Below, piece by piece: positions 1-8,721 of a stretch of DNA of 64,000 nt (positions are counted from its first letter, which is position 1; every line of letters starts with the position of its first letter). This DNA comes from Cyclobacteriaceae bacterium (lineage in GTDB: Bacteria > Bacteroidota > Bacteroidia > Cytophagales > Cyclobacteriaceae): NCBI GenBank assembly GCA_016786585.1, contig JAEUUI010000008.1:416425-480424 (forward strand), read 5' to 3'. Both the position numbers and the translations under genes were made by a program. Below the pieces are notes generated by a model that was not told the origin of the DNA, searched no databases, and was given only the letters and a program-made list of their open reading frames with translations.

Positions 1-912
1 CATCTTCAATCCCTTTCGTTATCCGGAACAAAAATTACCCGCAGTGCCATCGATGCAATTAAGGCACTCAAAAGCCTGAAGAAAGTTTTCATCTGGAACA
101 CCGGAATCACATCCGCGGAAGCGGAAGAACTGAAAAAACAGTACCCCGAAATTACCTGGGAGCTTGGGTATGAAATCGATCATCGCGAGATGCTCAAACT
201 CAGCGCGCCTTTGCTGATAAGTGAAAACGTAGTTCAGGCAGGAGAGAAGATCAGGCTCAAATCGAGCATGCCCGGCACCACCATCCGGTACACCACCGAT
301 GGCACCGAACCCGACAGCCTTACAGCAGCCGTGTATACCGATGGCATCGCCGCAATATCCTACCAGACTGTAAAAGCCATTGCCGTTAAACAAGGCTGGC
401 GAAAAAGCGAAGTGGCAACCTTTGTGATCTTCCAGTCGGGATTGAAACCCTCGCGTGCCGAATTAAAATCATTGCCCGACCGCCAATATCCGGGCGAGGG
501 TGTGGCCACCTTTACCAACAACAAGAAAGGCTCACCGGAATTCTTTAACGATCCGGTGTGGATTGCCTGGCGCGACCGCACGCTTGAGGCCGTATTCTGG
601 TTTGACGACATGCCCGAGATGCATTCCGTAACGCTGAGCTATGCCGAGAGCACCTACGCGATGACGTGGGCTCCCGCGCGGTGGGAGATCTGGGGCGGAG
701 AAGATGAAGCGCATTTAAAACTGCTGCAGCGCGGAACGCCATCACATCCAACAGCCCTGGGCATTTCCAACGTAAAAGGCATTGAGCTTACGTTTCCGCC
801 GGTGCGCTACAAATGTTACAAACTGATTGCTGAACCGTTGAACAAACAACCTGCCTTCCGGAAAACAAAAGAAAAAGGCTGGCTGATGGTAGATGAGATA
901 TTTTTTAATTGA
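1..912 (+). CDS. C-terminal part of LRR-like / chitobiase-C-domain protein (5' truncated)
   Basis: The frame is open from the first base, so the gene begins outside the window; 303 codons are visible. The first ~60 residues look like leucine-rich repeats (SLSGTKITRSAIDAIKALKS, then KKVFIWNTGITSAEAEELKK). Next comes a chitobiase/beta-hexosaminidase C-terminal-like module containing TTIRYTTDGTEPDS, and a C-terminal jelly-roll-like part rich in W and Y. In Bacteroidota this architecture usually forms the tail of large proteins that start with Planctomycete-type cytochrome c and DUF2231 domains. That N-terminal identity is recalled from the family, not seen here. An internal ATG at 190 is not the start, because homology-like sequence continues upstream of it. 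Probably exported; the exact function is unknown. Confidence 0.8.
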   Translation, partial: HLQSLSLSGTKITRSAIDAIKALKSLKKVFIWNTGITSAEAEELKKQYPEITWELGYEIDHREMLKLSAPLLISENVVQAGEKIRLKSSMPGTTIRYTTDGTEPDSLTAAVYTDGIAAISYQTVKAIAVKQGWRKSEVATFVIFQSGLKPSRAELKSLPDRQYPGEGVATFTNNKKGSPEFFNDPVWIAWRDRTLEAVFWFDDMPEMHSVTLSYAESTYAMTWAPARWEIWGGEDEAHLKLLQRGTPSHPTALGISNVKGIELTFPPVRYKCYKLIAEPLNKQPAFRKTKEKGWLMVDEIFFN

Positions 913-942
913 TTGCGCGTGGTCTCACATTCTGAAAAGCAA

Positions 943-1389
943 ATGAAAAGACTAAGTTTCATCATATTGGCCGTTTGTTTCACAGGATGTTCGATGACCG
1001 GGAGGTATTACATCAGAAATCTCTCCGATCAGCCGGCAACGGTAACGCTTATCTTTAATGACAGTGCGGCATCGGGCACGCGTGATACCGTGACCTTGAA
1101 GTACGACAACCAGATTAGCGACATAAAGTTTGAAACCGTTAGGTCCCTTAAGAAAAACCTGGTACTCAATCAAATTGACTCGAAGACGCTGGAATTTATT
1201 ATTCCCCCCGGATCAACTGTGTTTATGGGGGTAGGAATGAATACTCGTTTTATCGGAGGGATTCAGCACGCAAAAATTAAAGTCGGCAGCACGGAGCAAA
1301 AAACTGTGGCATTCAACAGGAGTGAAGATTTGAACTTTAAAATACGAGGCCTCGGAAAATACACAGCTCACTATGACATCAAGTTATGA
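943..1389 (+). CDS. Small putative lipoprotein
   Basis: 148 residues starting at ATG 943. A TTG exists at 913 directly after the previous stop, but ATG 943 gives a clean lipoprotein signal peptide, MKRLSFIILAVCFTGCS, with lipobox FTGC. The mature part is rich in beta-type sequence (YYIRNLSDQPATVTLIF) and has no domain I recognise. The gene follows the stop of the upstream gene by 30 bases and is probably cotranscribed with it. Likely anchored in the outer membrane facing the periplasm. Function unknown. Confidence 0.75.
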   Translation: MKRLSFIILAVCFTGCSMTGRYYIRNLSDQPATVTLIFNDSAASGTRDTVTLKYDNQISDIKFETVRSLKKNLVLNQIDSKTLEFIIPPGSTVFMGVGMNTRFIGGIQHAKIKVGSTEQKTVAFNRSEDLNFKIRGLGKYTAHYDIKL

Positions 1390-1437
1390 ATCAAAAATCA
1401 AAAGTGGAATCTAAAGAGTACTGATTGAAGCGCCAAA

Positions 1438-1686
1438 AGCCCCGAAGAGGCGTAATACCATAACGATGGGCATAGCCCATCGAAAACATAAGTAGCGAAT
1501 CAGTAAGCCCCGAAGGGGCGTAATATCATAACGATGGGCATAGCCCATCGAAAACATAAGTAGCGAATCAGTAAGCCCTGAAAGGGCGTAATATCATAGC
1601 GAGGTGGCAACACCCTTGCACGGTAGATAGCAAGCATCATCAGCCCCGAAGGGGCGTAATAACATAAAGATGGGCATAGCCCATCG
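1438..1686. repeat. Four tandem 68-bp palindromic units
   Basis: This explains the gene-free stretch 1390-1763. Units begin at 1438, 1506, 1574 and 1642, exactly 68 bp apart. Each begins with AGCCCC-GAA-GGGGCGTAAT (a GCCCC/GGGGC hairpin with GAA loop). In units 1, 2 and 4 this is followed by CGATGGGC-ATA-GCCCATCG. Unit 3 has the same length but a different second hairpin, GGTG-GCAA-CACC followed by CTTGCAC. Further copies lie at 2920, 3598, 4355 and 4423. These look like REP-type dispersed elements common in Bacteroidota genomes; no coding role. Confidence 0.9.
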
Positions 1687-1763
1687 AAAACTAATTTCTA
1701 ATTATATTAGTGATGAACAAGACGTTAGTTGCGAGCATCGTAAACAACTATTGTTAAAGAGAA

Positions 1764-2357
1764 ATGAAAGAACGAATACAATACTTTGAGGGTAAGGACA
1801 AATTGACCATTTTGATTTTACCATTAATGAAGCCAATTGTAAGAACTGGACTAGCGTTTATAGGACTAATTGTTTGTGGATTGTCAATAGTCTTTGCCGG
1901 TGTGGTGCTTAATAGTTTGGTTGATATGGGATTTATGGCTTTAGTATTTGGAAGTTTTGCCATCTTCGGTTTTTATCTGGGTACCAAGTACATTAATAGA
2001 GCATTTAACAAAGAGATGGTTGAGATTACTCGGGGCAGTATTACCATTACAGACAAATATTTGTGGAACAAAAAAGCAAACACTTTTGCCATTCACGAGA
2101 TAGTGGGCCTCGATTTCGTAGGGCGAAATAAATTTACTCCACATCCGTTGGCAGGTAATTCAATTGACTATACAGGTTTTGGGGTTTCCGAGACTGAGTT
2201 ACAATTTATAATTGAAGATGGGTCTATAGAGATCGCAAGTAAACACGAAAAAAGACGGTTTGGTAAAAACGTTCCCTCTTGGGATGCGGAGATAATAGTA
2301 GAGCGACTGACAAAATTTATAAACGGAAGAACTGAAGAAAAGAATCATGTAAATTGA
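1764..2357 (+). CDS. Hypothetical membrane protein, bacterial PH-like
   Basis: 197 residues, start ATG 1764 preceded by AAAGAGAA, a weak ribosome site. Residues ~22-75 hold two hydrophobic segments (LAFIGLIVCGLSIVFAGVVL and FMALVFGSFAIFGFYLGTKY). The rest is a cytoplasmic domain that starts MVEITRGSITITDKYLWN and ends in a charged helix. Two helices followed by a small beta domain resembles bacterial pleckstrin-homology-like membrane proteins, but I see no decisive motif. The gene is more AT-rich than the conserved genes in this window and sits among repeats, suggesting an accessory origin. Confidence 0.65.
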   Translation: MKERIQYFEGKDKLTILILPLMKPIVRTGLAFIGLIVCGLSIVFAGVVLNSLVDMGFMALVFGSFAIFGFYLGTKYINRAFNKEMVEITRGSITITDKYLWNKKANTFAIHEIVGLDFVGRNKFTPHPLAGNSIDYTGFGVSETELQFIIEDGSIEIASKHEKRRFGKNVPSWDAEIIVERLTKFINGRTEEKNHVN

Positions 2358-2489
2358 AATGCCAGCAGCTAACATGAGATATAATTCATTTGCCTTTGTT
2401 TGTTCTTAAATTTAAGGAGAGACAAGTATCTTATATCAAAAAGTTATGTGCAAACCTTGTGTGTAAGTTTAAATGTGACAAATGATACC

Positions 2490-2813
2490 ATGAAACTATC
2501 GGACGATTTCAAACATTGCCTGAGGCACTTTGTATACTACTATACGAACGGAACACTTCCTTACGTGATTGGAGATGAAAGTATCTTAATGGACATCGAT
2601 TATAGAGAAATGCTGAAAACTGAGGCGAGCTTGGTCGAACAAGCATTTGCTATTTATGCGAACAACATTGAGATGGACAATCAAGGCAAAGTTCTTAACG
2701 ACACTCATGCGATGAAAAGAGCTGCACAGTGGATACGACTCGTATGTAGAAATGAAGGTGAGAATTATGAAGTAAAACCAGAATTTGAAGACTGGGAGAC
2801 ATATCTGCATTGA
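2490..2813 (+). CDS. Small hypothetical protein (possibly DUF7677-like)
   Basis: 107 residues from ATG 2490; the frame extends to 2400 but the upstream part looks non-coding and begins with TTG. The protein starts MKLSDDFKHCLRHFVYYYTN, has IDYREMLKTEASLVEQAFAI in the middle and ends FEDWETYLH. This pattern resembles small soluble DUF7677 proteins as I recall them, which would need a profile search to confirm. No signal peptide or membrane segment. AT-rich, between two repeat-containing intergenic regions; probably a transferred accessory gene standing alone. Confidence 0.6.
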   Translation: MKLSDDFKHCLRHFVYYYTNGTLPYVIGDESILMDIDYREMLKTEASLVEQAFAIYANNIEMDNQGKVLNDTHAMKRAAQWIRLVCRNEGENYEVKPEFEDWETYLH

Positions 2814-2852
2814 GGAGAAATTTAAAATGCAGACTTCATGACAGGTGCCTAG

Positions 2853-2921
2853 GTAAAATTGCGATTTGGACCGCCTGCAAACGGAGTTAAAGAAATTGAG
2901 TTGACTCTCGGTAAAAGTTAG
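2853..2921 (+). pseudogene. Possible 3' remnant of a decayed gene
   Basis: The reading GTA AAA TTG CGA TTT GGA ... ending TAG at 2919-2921 gives VKLRFGPPANGVKEIELTLG plus KS, a plausible protein C-terminus. A TAG lies directly upstream in frame and there is no start. The stop runs into the palindromic repeat beginning at 2920. It may be the tail of a degraded gene, or chance. Only 22 codons, so weak. Confidence 0.2.
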
Positions 2922-2954
2922 CCTCCGAAAGGGCGTAATATCATAGCGAGGCAG
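2920..2954. repeat. Solo copy of the palindromic element
   Basis: AGCCTCCGAAAGGGCG followed by TAATATCATAGCGAGG. This is a degenerate single copy of the first half of the 68-bp unit (unit-3 variety, with GCGAGG) located just upstream of the reductase-like gene. Confidence 0.7.
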
Positions 2955-3014
2955 AAAATATTCTAAAACACTAACGTTCAGTAAATAAACATCATCGTAA
3001 GTAATATAATAAAT

Positions 3015-3584
3015 ATGCGATCCTTAAAAGCAATTATGCAGACTTCATTAGATGGTTTTGTGGCCGGGGCCGATTCGGGATTCGATAACTTTGTTGGAGG
3101 AGAAGAAAATTTAGAGTTTATCTGTAGCCAGACAGACACCGCCGATCTTGCCATGTTTGGGCGGGTATCCTTTCAGCTTCTTCACGCTGATTGGCCAACG
3201 GCGGGAACCAGACCAGGAGCAACAGAAAATACGATCAAATATTCAAATTGGTATAACACAGTATCAAAAGTTGTCTTTTCCAGAACCTTATCGGACAACC
3301 ATACAAAGAACACGATTGTTATGAACGATATTCACATGGCCGAAATCCAAAAATTGAAACAGCAGCCGGGAAGAGACATGTTGATTTTTGGAAGCCCCAC
3401 GGTGGTTCATGAATTGATCGAACGAAACGTTTTGGATGCGATCTGGTTGATAGTACATCCTGTTCTTTTCGGCGATGGCATTCCACTTTTCAGAAAGCGA
3501 AATCAGGTTGATAAACTGTCTCTTTTACACTCACATTCATTAAGTAACGGCACGCTATGCAATCGATACGCCTGGCAAAAGTAA
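3015..3584 (+). CDS. Dihydrofolate reductase family protein (RibD C-terminal fold)
   Basis: 189 residues. The N-terminus MRSLKAIMQTSLDGFVAG is the typical first strand and SLDG motif of RibD_C/DHFR-like proteins. MFGRVSFQLLHADWP follows as the GRxT/S-like nucleotide-binding segment, then the late motif DMLIFGSPTVVHELIERNVL and the C-terminal IVHPVLFGDGIPLF. These proteins are probably NADPH-dependent reductases of unknown substrate; many are stand-alone stress or resistance-associated genes. No signal peptide, so cytoplasmic. Start is the ATG after an AT-rich leader. It stands alone between repeat elements. Confidence 0.9.
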   Translation: MRSLKAIMQTSLDGFVAGADSGFDNFVGGEENLEFICSQTDTADLAMFGRVSFQLLHADWPTAGTRPGATENTIKYSNWYNTVSKVVFSRTLSDNHTKNTIVMNDIHMAEIQKLKQQPGRDMLIFGSPTVVHELIERNVLDAIWLIVHPVLFGDGIPLFRKRNQVDKLSLLHSHSLSNGTLCNRYAWQK

Positions 3585-3597
3585 CAACGCCACACCC

Positions 3598-3645
3598 AGC
3601 CCTAAGGGGCGTAATATCTCTGACGAGCCCGTGACACCCCCTGCA
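3598..3645. repeat. Solo degenerate copy of the palindromic element
   Basis: AGCCCTAAGGGGCGTAATAT followed by CTCTGACGAGCCCGTGACAC. The first hairpin is retained in weakened form and the second, GCAA-loop type, is decayed. It lies immediately 3' of the reductase-like gene. Confidence 0.65.
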
Positions 3646-3764
3646 CAGCCAGCATCCGAATGGATATGGATGCCATGCCGACACGAGTGACAAAATTTTT
3701 ATCTATCCTCTTTTGTGGAAGATGTGGGTATTTTGCGTCGTAGGTAGACAAGTTCTAAAATTAC

Positions 3765-4343
3765 ATGAGATTATTTGCACTGATATTTCTCGTTTACTTA
3801 CCGATCACTGTGTTAGGACAGACGGATGCAGCCGACACGTTGACATTAAACGCAATAATATTTATTGGTGATTCCAGAAAACAAATAGATTCAATCGAAC
3901 TTATACCAAGCAATGGACCAATCATTTCATTCTCTACAAACCGATCGGGAAGATTTCTGGTAAAGAATCTCAGTGAAGGCGGCTACAGGCTTTATATCAA
4001 AGAATTTAACTATGACACCGTCATTAATCTTAAGGCGGGGGAGAGAAAGGAATTATGGATTTTCATCCCTGTAGCATGTGAAGTAAGTGAGGATGTTGCC
4101 AGACTCGATATTCAACAAGGAAATCCCCGGCTACTGCTAATAGGTGGTATTGCACCGTCACATGTGGTTTGTCAGGAAAAGTTTGAAAGAAAATTCCACG
4201 TCAAATACTACGACTTTGGTTGTACTCCACCGGGTTATGCGTGCGTGCTCGCGTACAATAAAGTAATATTTAACTACCTCGACAGCATGTATGGCGCAAA
4301 GTGGAGAAAGAAAGTCCGGACAGACGTTATCGGATATAACTAG
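3765..4343 (+). CDS. Exported hypothetical protein with carboxypeptidase-regulatory-like domain
   Basis: 192 residues with signal peptide MRLFALIFLVYLPITVLG ahead of QTDAADT. Residues ~25-105 read like a carboxypeptidase-regulatory beta-sandwich (FSTNRSGRFLVKNLSEGGYR). The C-terminal part (KYYDFGCTPPGYACVLAYNK ... YGAKWRKKVRTDVIGYN) resembles a short domain seen in other Bacteroidota exported proteins, in which a KWRK.VR.DVIG tail is characteristic; that comparison is from memory. Function unknown. Flanked on both sides by palindromic repeats. Confidence 0.7.
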   Translation: MRLFALIFLVYLPITVLGQTDAADTLTLNAIIFIGDSRKQIDSIELIPSNGPIISFSTNRSGRFLVKNLSEGGYRLYIKEFNYDTVINLKAGERKELWIFIPVACEVSEDVARLDIQQGNPRLLLIGGIAPSHVVCQEKFERKFHVKYYDFGCTPPGYACVLAYNKVIFNYLDSMYGAKWRKKVRTDVIGYN

Positions 4344-4354
4344 CTGCGTCACCC

Positions 4355-4470
4355 AGCCCCGAAGGGGCGTAATACCATAACGATGGGCATAGCCCATCGA
4401 AAACATGAGCAGCGAATCAGCAAGCCCCGAAGGGGCGTAATATCAATAGCGGCGGCAACGCCCCTCGCGC
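4355..4470. repeat. Two tandem 68-bp palindromic units
   Basis: Units begin at 4355 and 4423, again exactly 68 bp apart. The first has the CGATGGGC-ATA-GCCCATCG second hairpin. The second has GGCG-GCAA-CGCC, a base-pair-preserving variant of GGTG-GCAA-CACC in the unit at 1574. Together with the 21-bp array at 4618 this fills the gene-free stretch 4344-4948. Confidence 0.85.
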
Positions 4471-4617
4471 AAATAACGGCTCGCTTCTCACACACCGGAA
4501 CCCAACATCGTGTGTAGTCCTGCCAACTGTAAAAACCAGCAAGCTAAAGTATAAAACTCCGTCCCGTTACTTCATAACATGCTCCCACATGGATAATTAT
4601 GGCACCCTCTACAAGAA

Positions 4618-4953
4618 AACTCGCGACCTAATGTGTATACCCCACGACCACGCAGGGGAATCTTGCACCCACGCACCCATAACTCGCGGCCACGCGGAGA
4701 AAATAGAGAAGCGCAACTGTAGAACTGCCGACCACGCGGAGAAATCCTGCGACCAGATGTGTATAACTTGCAACCTCATGTGTATAACTCGCGTGGTTAC
4801 TGATGGAACTCGCAGCTGTCAGTATGGAACTCGCGGCTGTCAGTATGGAACTCGCGATGTCACTGATGGAACTCGCGTTGTTACTGATGGAACTCGCGAT
4901 GTAAATGTTAAAACTCGCGTGGTTGCTGCCGGAATTCCCGATTTGGGTCTACT
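4618..4953. repeat. Array of about 16 degenerate 21-bp units (array A)
   Basis: Units start every 21 bp from 4618 (4618, 4639, 4660 ... 4912, 4933). The conserved core is AACTCGCG at the unit start; the remaining 13 bases vary. The best copies are the last seven full ones, from 4786 (AACTCGCGTGGTTACTGATG and similar); units 2, 3, 5 and 16 are degraded. Because 21 is divisible by three, several frames stay open across it, giving apparent proteins on both strands that I do not accept. The array runs into the 3' end of the convergent phosphatase-like gene. A related array lies at 33573. Confidence 0.9.
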
Positions 4954-6181
4954 TACCAGGCAACCATACATTGATAGTATTATTCCGGGCCACGAGAATA
5001 ACCTTGTAAAACCCCGGTGAAGGGGAGGGAAGCTCAAATTCAAAAGATCCTTTTTTGACGGGAACGGTCCCCAGGCCCTGGTAAACATCGGATTGCCCGG
5101 TTTTGAAGTTATTGGTCCCGGATAGTTTGATTTCCGCTTTACCGGAGCCATCCAGTACGTTCCAGGTCAGCCGTACGTTGTTGCCCTTGCGAACTCCTTT
5201 CAGGTTACTTACCGATACCTTGCCAACGAACGGCACGCCATCCATTTCATTTCGTACGTTTTCCGGAAGTGGAACTTTCATAAAGCTTAATAACGATGGG
5301 GCAATGTCCACTGCGCCCGGTGTTTCCCGGAAATGTGCATTCAGGTCGCTCACATTGGTTACGATCCACGTAGTTCTTTCCCGGTCGCTTTGACCACCGT
5401 GGTTATGCCCCTTTGCTGCATCGCGGCCGTGATCAGTTGTGATCACAATCATCCACTCTTCTCCAAATTGTTTCTCCCGTTCCTGGATTGCCTTCCAGAT
5501 TCTTCCAATCTGCGCGTCCGCCTTTTCGATAGCAGCCCGGGTTTGCGGACTGTCGCCATACCGGTGCCCCATATCGTCCGTGTATTCCAGGTAAACCCAC
5601 GACAAGTCAGGTCCGTTTTCTGAAATATATCGGCCGGCTTCGGTGGATACGGCTTCATCGATCTTGAACATATAGAGCCCGGCTTTATCATGCGGGAAGC
5701 GCACCGTATCCAATTCAAGACCATCATAAGAATAGTCAAGCTTAATACTTCCGGCAGCGGGGAGACTTTCAGCCGCAAGCTTAGTTCGGTTATCAATCCA
5801 CGAAGAGAAGATTGCAGTCTTTAAGTTAGGATTGTATTCCTTCGCAATCCTGAAAACGTTCCGGTAGTTATAATTCGGTTCGGCTATGTCGTTGTCCCAA
5901 ACATTGTGCTTGTTCGTCCATGTTCCCGTAAGCACGTGGTTATATCCCACAGCCGATATCGTAGGCGATTGACTGTAACCGCCTTTTTCGCCACCTACAT
6001 ACGCGCGCGTGTACCCGCCCTTTGCTTTGATCTGGTTGATAAAAGGAGTGGACACATTTTCGATCACATCGGCAGGAATTCCATCTACAATGATAAATAC
6101 CGCTTTACGCTGTGCCTGAAGATCCGTGAAAAAGAGCAGGGATAAAATTGCAGCACAAAGCCTGAAGGACCGAACGTTCAT
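4949..6181 (-). CDS. Alkaline-phosphatase-superfamily hydrolase (phosphodiesterase/pyrophosphatase type)
   Basis: 410 residues with signal peptide ending LFFTDLQAQ. Metal-site motifs of the type I phosphodiesterase/nucleotide pyrophosphatase family are visible: VFIIVDGIP with Asp33, a nucleophile region [15 protein letters not shown] (~72-86), [10 protein letters not shown] with Asp202 and His206, TTDHGRD with Asp250-His251, and GHNHGG (~258-263). A ~90-residue beta domain follows from ~310. Likely a periplasmic two-metal phosphohydrolase; the substrate cannot be read from sequence. The final codons coincide with the last unit of the 21-bp array, so the exact C-terminus may have been remodelled by it. 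Confidence 0.88.
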   Translation of the reverse strand: MNVRSFRLCAAILSLLFFTDLQAQRKAVFIIVDGIPADVIENVSTPFINQIKAKGGYTRAYVGGEKGGYSQSPTISAVGYNHVLTGTWTNKHNVWDNDIAEPNYNYRNVFRIAKEYNPNLKTAIFSSWIDNRTKLAAESLPAAGSIKLDYSYDGLELDTVRFPHDKAGLYMFKIDEAVSTEAGRYISENGPDLSWVYLEYTDDMGHRYGDSPQTRAAIEKADAQIGRIWKAIQEREKQFGEEWMIVITTDHGRDAAKGHNHGGQSDRERTTWIVTNVSDLNAHFRETPGAVDIAPSLLSFMKVPLPENVRNEMDGVPFVGKVSVSNLKGVRKGNNVRLTWNVLDGSGKAEIKLSGTNNFKTGQSDVYQGLGTVPVKKGSFEFELPSPSPGFYKVILVARNNTINVWLPGK

Positions 6182-6226
6182 AGAATTTCTGATTGAAACG
6201 AAAGATAGCAGAAATTCAAGAACAGA

Positions 6227-8512
6227 TTAAGATGTACCGGGCTCCTGCCTTTTGATTGAGCGGGGTTGTGTTTTGATTACTTTACGGTCGAAGTGCTCAC
6301 CGCCATCCAGCGCGATAGTTATTTTCTTAACGATCGCATCCAGGTCGTCACAGGCAACCTTTAAGTGATGCATCATTTCTTTTGGATCGCCATGCTGATC
6401 GACTTCCAGCAGGTTGATGAGGCCAAGAATTTTCGAAACCGGACTGCGAAGCAAGTGGGAGTTGATGAACGCGTACTCGGTAAGCTGTTCATTCCGGTTT
6501 TGCAGCTCAACCGTACGTTCTTTCACGCGTTGTTCCAGCAACTCGTTCATCCGGGCAATCTCCTTGGCTTGTTGCCGCAGTCTTTTTTCGTAATCTCTTC
6601 TTTGCGCGCTCCGGTAGGCAAGCGAGGTAATGTCGGCAACCGAACTCGCAAAAATGATGTCCTCCATTTTCCAGGTACGGGCTGCATGCTGATGCTCACA
6701 GCAGATTAACCCGTTCAATTCTCCGTCAAGCGAGAACGTTATATCAAGCATGGAGTAAATATTGAGCGGCTTCAGGTACGTCTCCGTGAATTCGAATGTC
6801 TGATGATGGGTGCGGGCATCCGGAGCATCGATTATCCGGGTTGTATTCAACGCTTTCTCGTAGTGCGGGAACAGCGACAGATCAAGCGTAACCTTGTCGA
6901 GAAACTTTTTACTCGCCAGGTCATAACACTCGACCGATTCCAGTATCCGCGCTTGTTTGTTGAACGTCCAGATGCTCACGCGGCTTACGTTGAGGGTGCG
7001 AGCTGTTAATCGTGTAATGTCTTTAACGGCCTGTTCGGTTGTTCCAAAATTTACAACCTTGCTCTTTGAAAACTCAAGCAGCGTGGCCACGTGATGTTGA
7101 AGTGTGTTGTTCCGTTCGGTTGTTTCATGTACCAGGTTTTGTAACCGGGAGTTGATCGATTCGATTTCGGCTTTTTGTTCCGCGAGTTTTTGGTTGGCTG
7201 TCTTTTTCCGTCGGGCATTTCGCCACTGAAAGTAGAGCAAGCCCAGGGCGAGCAGGGTAATAATTCCCAGGCCGATGCCTTGCTGGTATTGATGTTTAAT
7301 GATCGAATCGCTTTTCGCCTGGTTGGCTTTCAGCAATTCATTTTCCTGTTGCTTACGTTCAATCTCCAGCTGAAACTGAAATTTGGCAATGCGGTCAGTC
7401 AGGTTAATGTCATTAACCGAGTCTTTTAGTACCAGGTATTCGTTGGAGTGAATAAGTTCCTCTTCACGATTGCCCATCTGTTCTGCTGTTTTCCACAGAT
7501 GGTAGTGTGCGCGCATGCTGCTCTCCATGTATTTCATCTGACGCGACAGGTTCAACGCGATTGTGAAGAATTTCCGCGCTGCACTGTAATCCTTATCCTG
7601 AAAAGCAATTTCTCCCAGCACCAGGTAGGCCCGGGGCAGCAACTTTACATTCTTGAAGTTAAGGATATAACTTAGCCCTTCCAGGCACAAGGGTTTAGCC
7701 GTTGCTGTGTTGCCTTTTCCCAACTCATATTCGGCCATGAGTATTTTTATTTCAGCGTGTGCGAGCGCATCACTGATATGCTGACTTACAGAATCAGCTT
7801 TCTGAAAATACCGGAGGGCATCATCAAATTGCCGGATGTCAACATAAAGTTTCCCCAGCAAAACAAACGCGGAAACAATGTCGCGCGGATTCTTTAACTG
7901 CTTGCGGATTTCGAGCGCCTGGCGGTACCGCTGCTCAGAGCGCACAAAGTCTTTTTCCTGTTTATATAAGTTTGCAAAGCTTTGATATACGTAGGCAAGC
8001 CCCGATGAATCTTGTACATACTGAAACAACGATTCGGCACGAACAAAATATGGATAGGATTGTGTGAGCATACCTTGTTCCGAGAAAAGCCGCCCAATGT
8101 TATTCTGGGCATACGCAAGTTCGGTGGAATCTCCGGTGGTGCGGGCTTGTTTTCCTGCCTGCTCGTAATATTCATAGGCGCGTACCAGGTTGCCTTTATA
8201 ATAGTGCGCGAGACCAAGATAGTTGAGCGTCTTGCTGTTACTTTTCCCGAGTGTACCGGAAAGATCAAGCGCACGTTGAGCATACCGAATGGTGGAGTCA
8301 GGGTAAGCTGAGCGGCATTCCCACGCAAGGTCATTTAATATTGCCAGTTTCCGTTCGCCAGTTGCCGTGCGAAGTGCTGTGCGGAGAGAATCAATTTTCG
8401 AAAGATTTTGACCAACCGCGGCTGATGTAACCAGCCATACCAGAATAAACGCTACGTACGTGCGCGTGCTGCACAAGAACCTGCAGGAAGACATACGTTC
8501 GACAACATTCAT
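6227..8512 (-). CDS. TPR - membrane helix - coiled coil - GAF - DHp protein without kinase ATPase domain
   Basis: 761 residues. An N-terminal signal/anchor (VAFILVWLVTSAAVGQ) precedes about seven TPR-like repeats to ~residue 400 (for example ALRYFQKADSVSQ). One membrane helix follows (GIGLGIITLLALGLLYFQW, ~409-428), then a coiled coil, a GAF domain (~470-640) and a DHp-like helix pair with YAFINSHLLRSPVSKILGL (~676-694), where His sits at the usual phosphoacceptor position. The protein then ends, and no HATPase motifs (N, G1, G2 boxes) follow. Periplasmic TPRs with cytoplasmic GAF and DHp suggest a signalling protein. It may be phosphorylated by, or dimerise with, another kinase, or may be a decoy. 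Confidence 0.8.
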   Translation of the reverse strand: MNVVERMSSCRFLCSTRTYVAFILVWLVTSAAVGQNLSKIDSLRTALRTATGERKLAILNDLAWECRSAYPDSTIRYAQRALDLSGTLGKSNSKTLNYLGLAHYYKGNLVRAYEYYEQAGKQARTTGDSTELAYAQNNIGRLFSEQGMLTQSYPYFVRAESLFQYVQDSSGLAYVYQSFANLYKQEKDFVRSEQRYRQALEIRKQLKNPRDIVSAFVLLGKLYVDIRQFDDALRYFQKADSVSQHISDALAHAEIKILMAEYELGKGNTATAKPLCLEGLSYILNFKNVKLLPRAYLVLGEIAFQDKDYSAARKFFTIALNLSRQMKYMESSMRAHYHLWKTAEQMGNREEELIHSNEYLVLKDSVNDINLTDRIAKFQFQLEIERKQQENELLKANQAKSDSIIKHQYQQGIGLGIITLLALGLLYFQWRNARRKKTANQKLAEQKAEIESINSRLQNLVHETTERNNTLQHHVATLLEFSKSKVVNFGTTEQAVKDITRLTARTLNVSRVSIWTFNKQARILESVECYDLASKKFLDKVTLDLSLFPHYEKALNTTRIIDAPDARTHHQTFEFTETYLKPLNIYSMLDITFSLDGELNGLICCEHQHAARTWKMEDIIFASSVADITSLAYRSAQRRDYEKRLRQQAKEIARMNELLEQRVKERTVELQNRNEQLTEYAFINSHLLRSPVSKILGLINLLEVDQHGDPKEMMHHLKVACDDLDAIVKKITIALDGGEHFDRKVIKTQPRSIKRQEPGTS

Positions 8513-8609
8513 CCGGACGGGGGAGTAACCTAAAAGTAATGAAGATAATGATTTTTACTCTTCTTTACGTAGGTTAATCGGCCCGGGTATAAAAACCAAT
8601 GCTTAAAAA

Positions 8610-8624
8610 TAGGAGTAACTCCTA
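8610..8624. promoter_or_regulatory. Perfect 7-bp inverted repeat, possible operator
   Basis: TAGGAGT-A-ACTCCTA lies in the 209-bp gap between the TPR-GAF gene and the OsmC gene, about 100 bp upstream of the start of the TPR-GAF gene. The spacing and symmetry fit a dimeric regulator site, but no second copy was seen. Confidence 0.3.
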
Positions 8625-8721
8625 TGAGGATGCCATTCCGGCCTCGTCTGGCACGGTGTCAGAAGTTTCTATTGCACGTACCTTTTTTGATAACGCGGGT
8701 AAATTTACTGATGGTTACAGA

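Noticed and set aside
4589..5020. Open frame of 143 codons across array A
   Set aside because: It exists because 21-bp units preserve frames; other frames are open too, composition is repeat-driven and no ribosome site or domain is visible.
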